DNA from: Rhabditoides inermis
Taxonomy: Eukaryota > Nematoda > Chromadorea > Rhabditida > Rhabditidae
NCBI GenBank assembly: GCA_963966185.1
Contig: CAWZYM010000083.1
Coordinates: forward strand, 124,001 to 188,000
Length of the DNA stretch: 64,000 nt
Direction of reading: 5' to 3'
Position 1 is the first letter of the stretch; every line of letters starts with the position of its first letter. A program made the translations under genes and the position numbers. Of the stretch, positions 62,601 through 64,000 are shown one piece after another. Under the pieces are notes generated by a model. That model was not told the origin of the DNA. It saw only the letters and a list, made by a program, of their open reading frames with translations, and did no database searches.

Positions 62601-64000
62601 TCACATCAGTTTCACATCAGTCTCACATCAATCCCACATCAAGCCCACATCAAGCCCACATCAAGCCCACATCAAGCCCACATCAAGCCCACATCAAGAC
62701 CACATCAAGCCCACATCAAACCCACATCAATCCCACATCAATCCCACATCAATCCCACATCAAGCCCACATCAAGCCCACATCAAGCCCACATCAAGCTC
62801 ACATCAAGCCCACATCAAGCCCACATCAGTCTCACATCAATCAAACATCAAGCCCACATCAGTCTCACATCAGTCCATCAATCCCACATTAATCCTACAT
62901 CAAGCCAAGCCCACATCAAGCCCACATCAAGCTCACATCAAGCCCACATCAAGCCACGTCAGTCTCACATCAATCCCACATCAAGCCCAAATCAAACTCT
63001 CATCAGTTTCACATCAGTCTCACATCAATCCCACAACAGTCTCACATCAGTCTCACATCAGTCTCACATCAATCACACATCAAGCCCACATCAGTCTCAC
63101 ATCAGTCTATCAATCTCACATCAAGCTCACATCAAGTCCACATCAAGCCCACATCAGGCCCACATCAATCCCACATCAGTCTCACATCAAACCCACATCA
63201 AGCCCACATCAATACCACATCAAGCCCACATCAAGCTCACATCAAGCCCACATCAAGCCCACATCAGTATCACATCAATCAAACATCAAGCCCACATCAG
63301 TCTCACATCAGTCCATCAATCCCACATCAATCTCACATCAGGCTCACATCAATCCCACATCAGTCTCACATCAATCCCACATCAGTCTCACATCAGTCTC
63401 ACATCAGTCTCACATCAATCATACATCAAGCCACATCAGTCTTACATCAGTCCCACATCACTCTCACATCAGTCTCACATCAGTCCCACATCAGTCTCAC
63501 ATGAAGCCCACATCAAGCCCACATCAGTCTCACATCAAGCCCACATCAATCCCACATCAAGCCCACATCAAGCCCACATCAAGCCCATCAAGCCCACATC
63601 AAGCCCACATCAAGCCCACATCAGTCTCACATCAGTCTATCAATCTCACATCAAGCTCACATCAAGTCCACATCAAGCCCACATCAGGCCCACATCAATC
63701 CCACATCAGTCTCACATCAAACCCACATCAAGCCCACATCATTACCACATCAAGCCCACATCAAGCTCACATCAAGCCCACATCAAGCCCACATCAGTCT
63801 CACATCAATCAAACATCAAGCCCACATCAGTCTCACATCAGTCCATCAATCCCACATCAATCTCACATCAGGCTCACATCAATCCCACATCAGTCTCACA
63901 TCAATCCCACATCAGTCTCACATCAGTCTCACATCAGTCTCACATCAATCATACATCAAGCCACATCAGTCTTACATCAGTCCCACATCACTCTCACATC
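59694..64000 (+). repeat. 11-bp satellite to the window edge
   Basis: Matches 51774 onward at an offset of 7,920 bp until about 62030, then at 8,080 bp after an irregular stretch. The open frames at 59652-60245 and 59662-60864 come from the repeat. The array continues past the window. No gene is seen. Confidence 0.95.
62031..62250 (+). other. Irregular patch with clustered indels and a local duplication
   Basis: Compared with 54110-54340, four neighbouring units lose one or two bases each (CAGCCCAC for CAGTCCCAC, CTCCAC for CTCTCAC, CAGTCCACACAAG for CAGTCTCACATGAAG). About 160 bp ending CAATTCAATCCCACATCAG is then present twice (ends near 62236 and 62402). A further single-base loss is at about 62954 (AAGCCACGTC). 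This could be a real rearrangement, but clustered small indels in an otherwise identical copy suggest consensus or assembly error. Confidence 0.75.

Overview
The window is eukaryotic. Nearly all of it is two unrelated satellite families and segmental duplications of them. Embedded in this is one multi-exon gene on the minus strand, with GT-AG introns of mostly 43 to 50 nt. No bacterial or phage features are seen. The species cannot be named from the sequence; a metazoan or another eukaryote with very short introns fits.

Layout. Positions 1-935 hold an 11-bp satellite (G-rich on the + strand), 937-9650 a 24-bp satellite, 9651-12339 the 11-bp satellite in the opposite orientation (consensus ACATCAAGCCC on +), and 12340-13965 the 24-bp satellite in the opposite orientation. 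Unique DNA follows (13966-17450). It contains a minus-strand gene at 14138-16318 that I reconstruct as 16 coding exons encoding 440 aa. The core of this gene is nine tandem 125-bp units, each a 75-nt exon plus a 50-nt intron. Each exon is symmetric (phase 1-1) and encodes one 25-residue repeat. A tenth, diverged repeat lies in the next exon. This exon array is the most unusual item in the window.

A 479-bp unit repeated about 2.5 times (17451-18650) leads into 23.5 kb of 11-bp satellite (18651-42184), most of which is an 11,232-bp tandem duplication. The roughly 2.98-kb unique segment (the gene's first four exons, its 5' flank and the 479-bp repeats) then recurs three times (42185-45169, 48791-51773, 56713-59693), each followed by more 11-bp satellite. 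All three extra copies are cut at the same base, just before the exon array, so they keep exons 1-4 but lose the repeat domain and C-terminus. Shared substitutions show that copies 2-4 descend from one truncated duplicate; copy 1 is the only complete gene.

The long open frames in the 11-bp satellite are a by-product of its sequence: 11 is coprime to 3, the C-rich strand has no stop in any frame, and all frames give the same 11-residue peptide cycle. I do not annotate them as genes.
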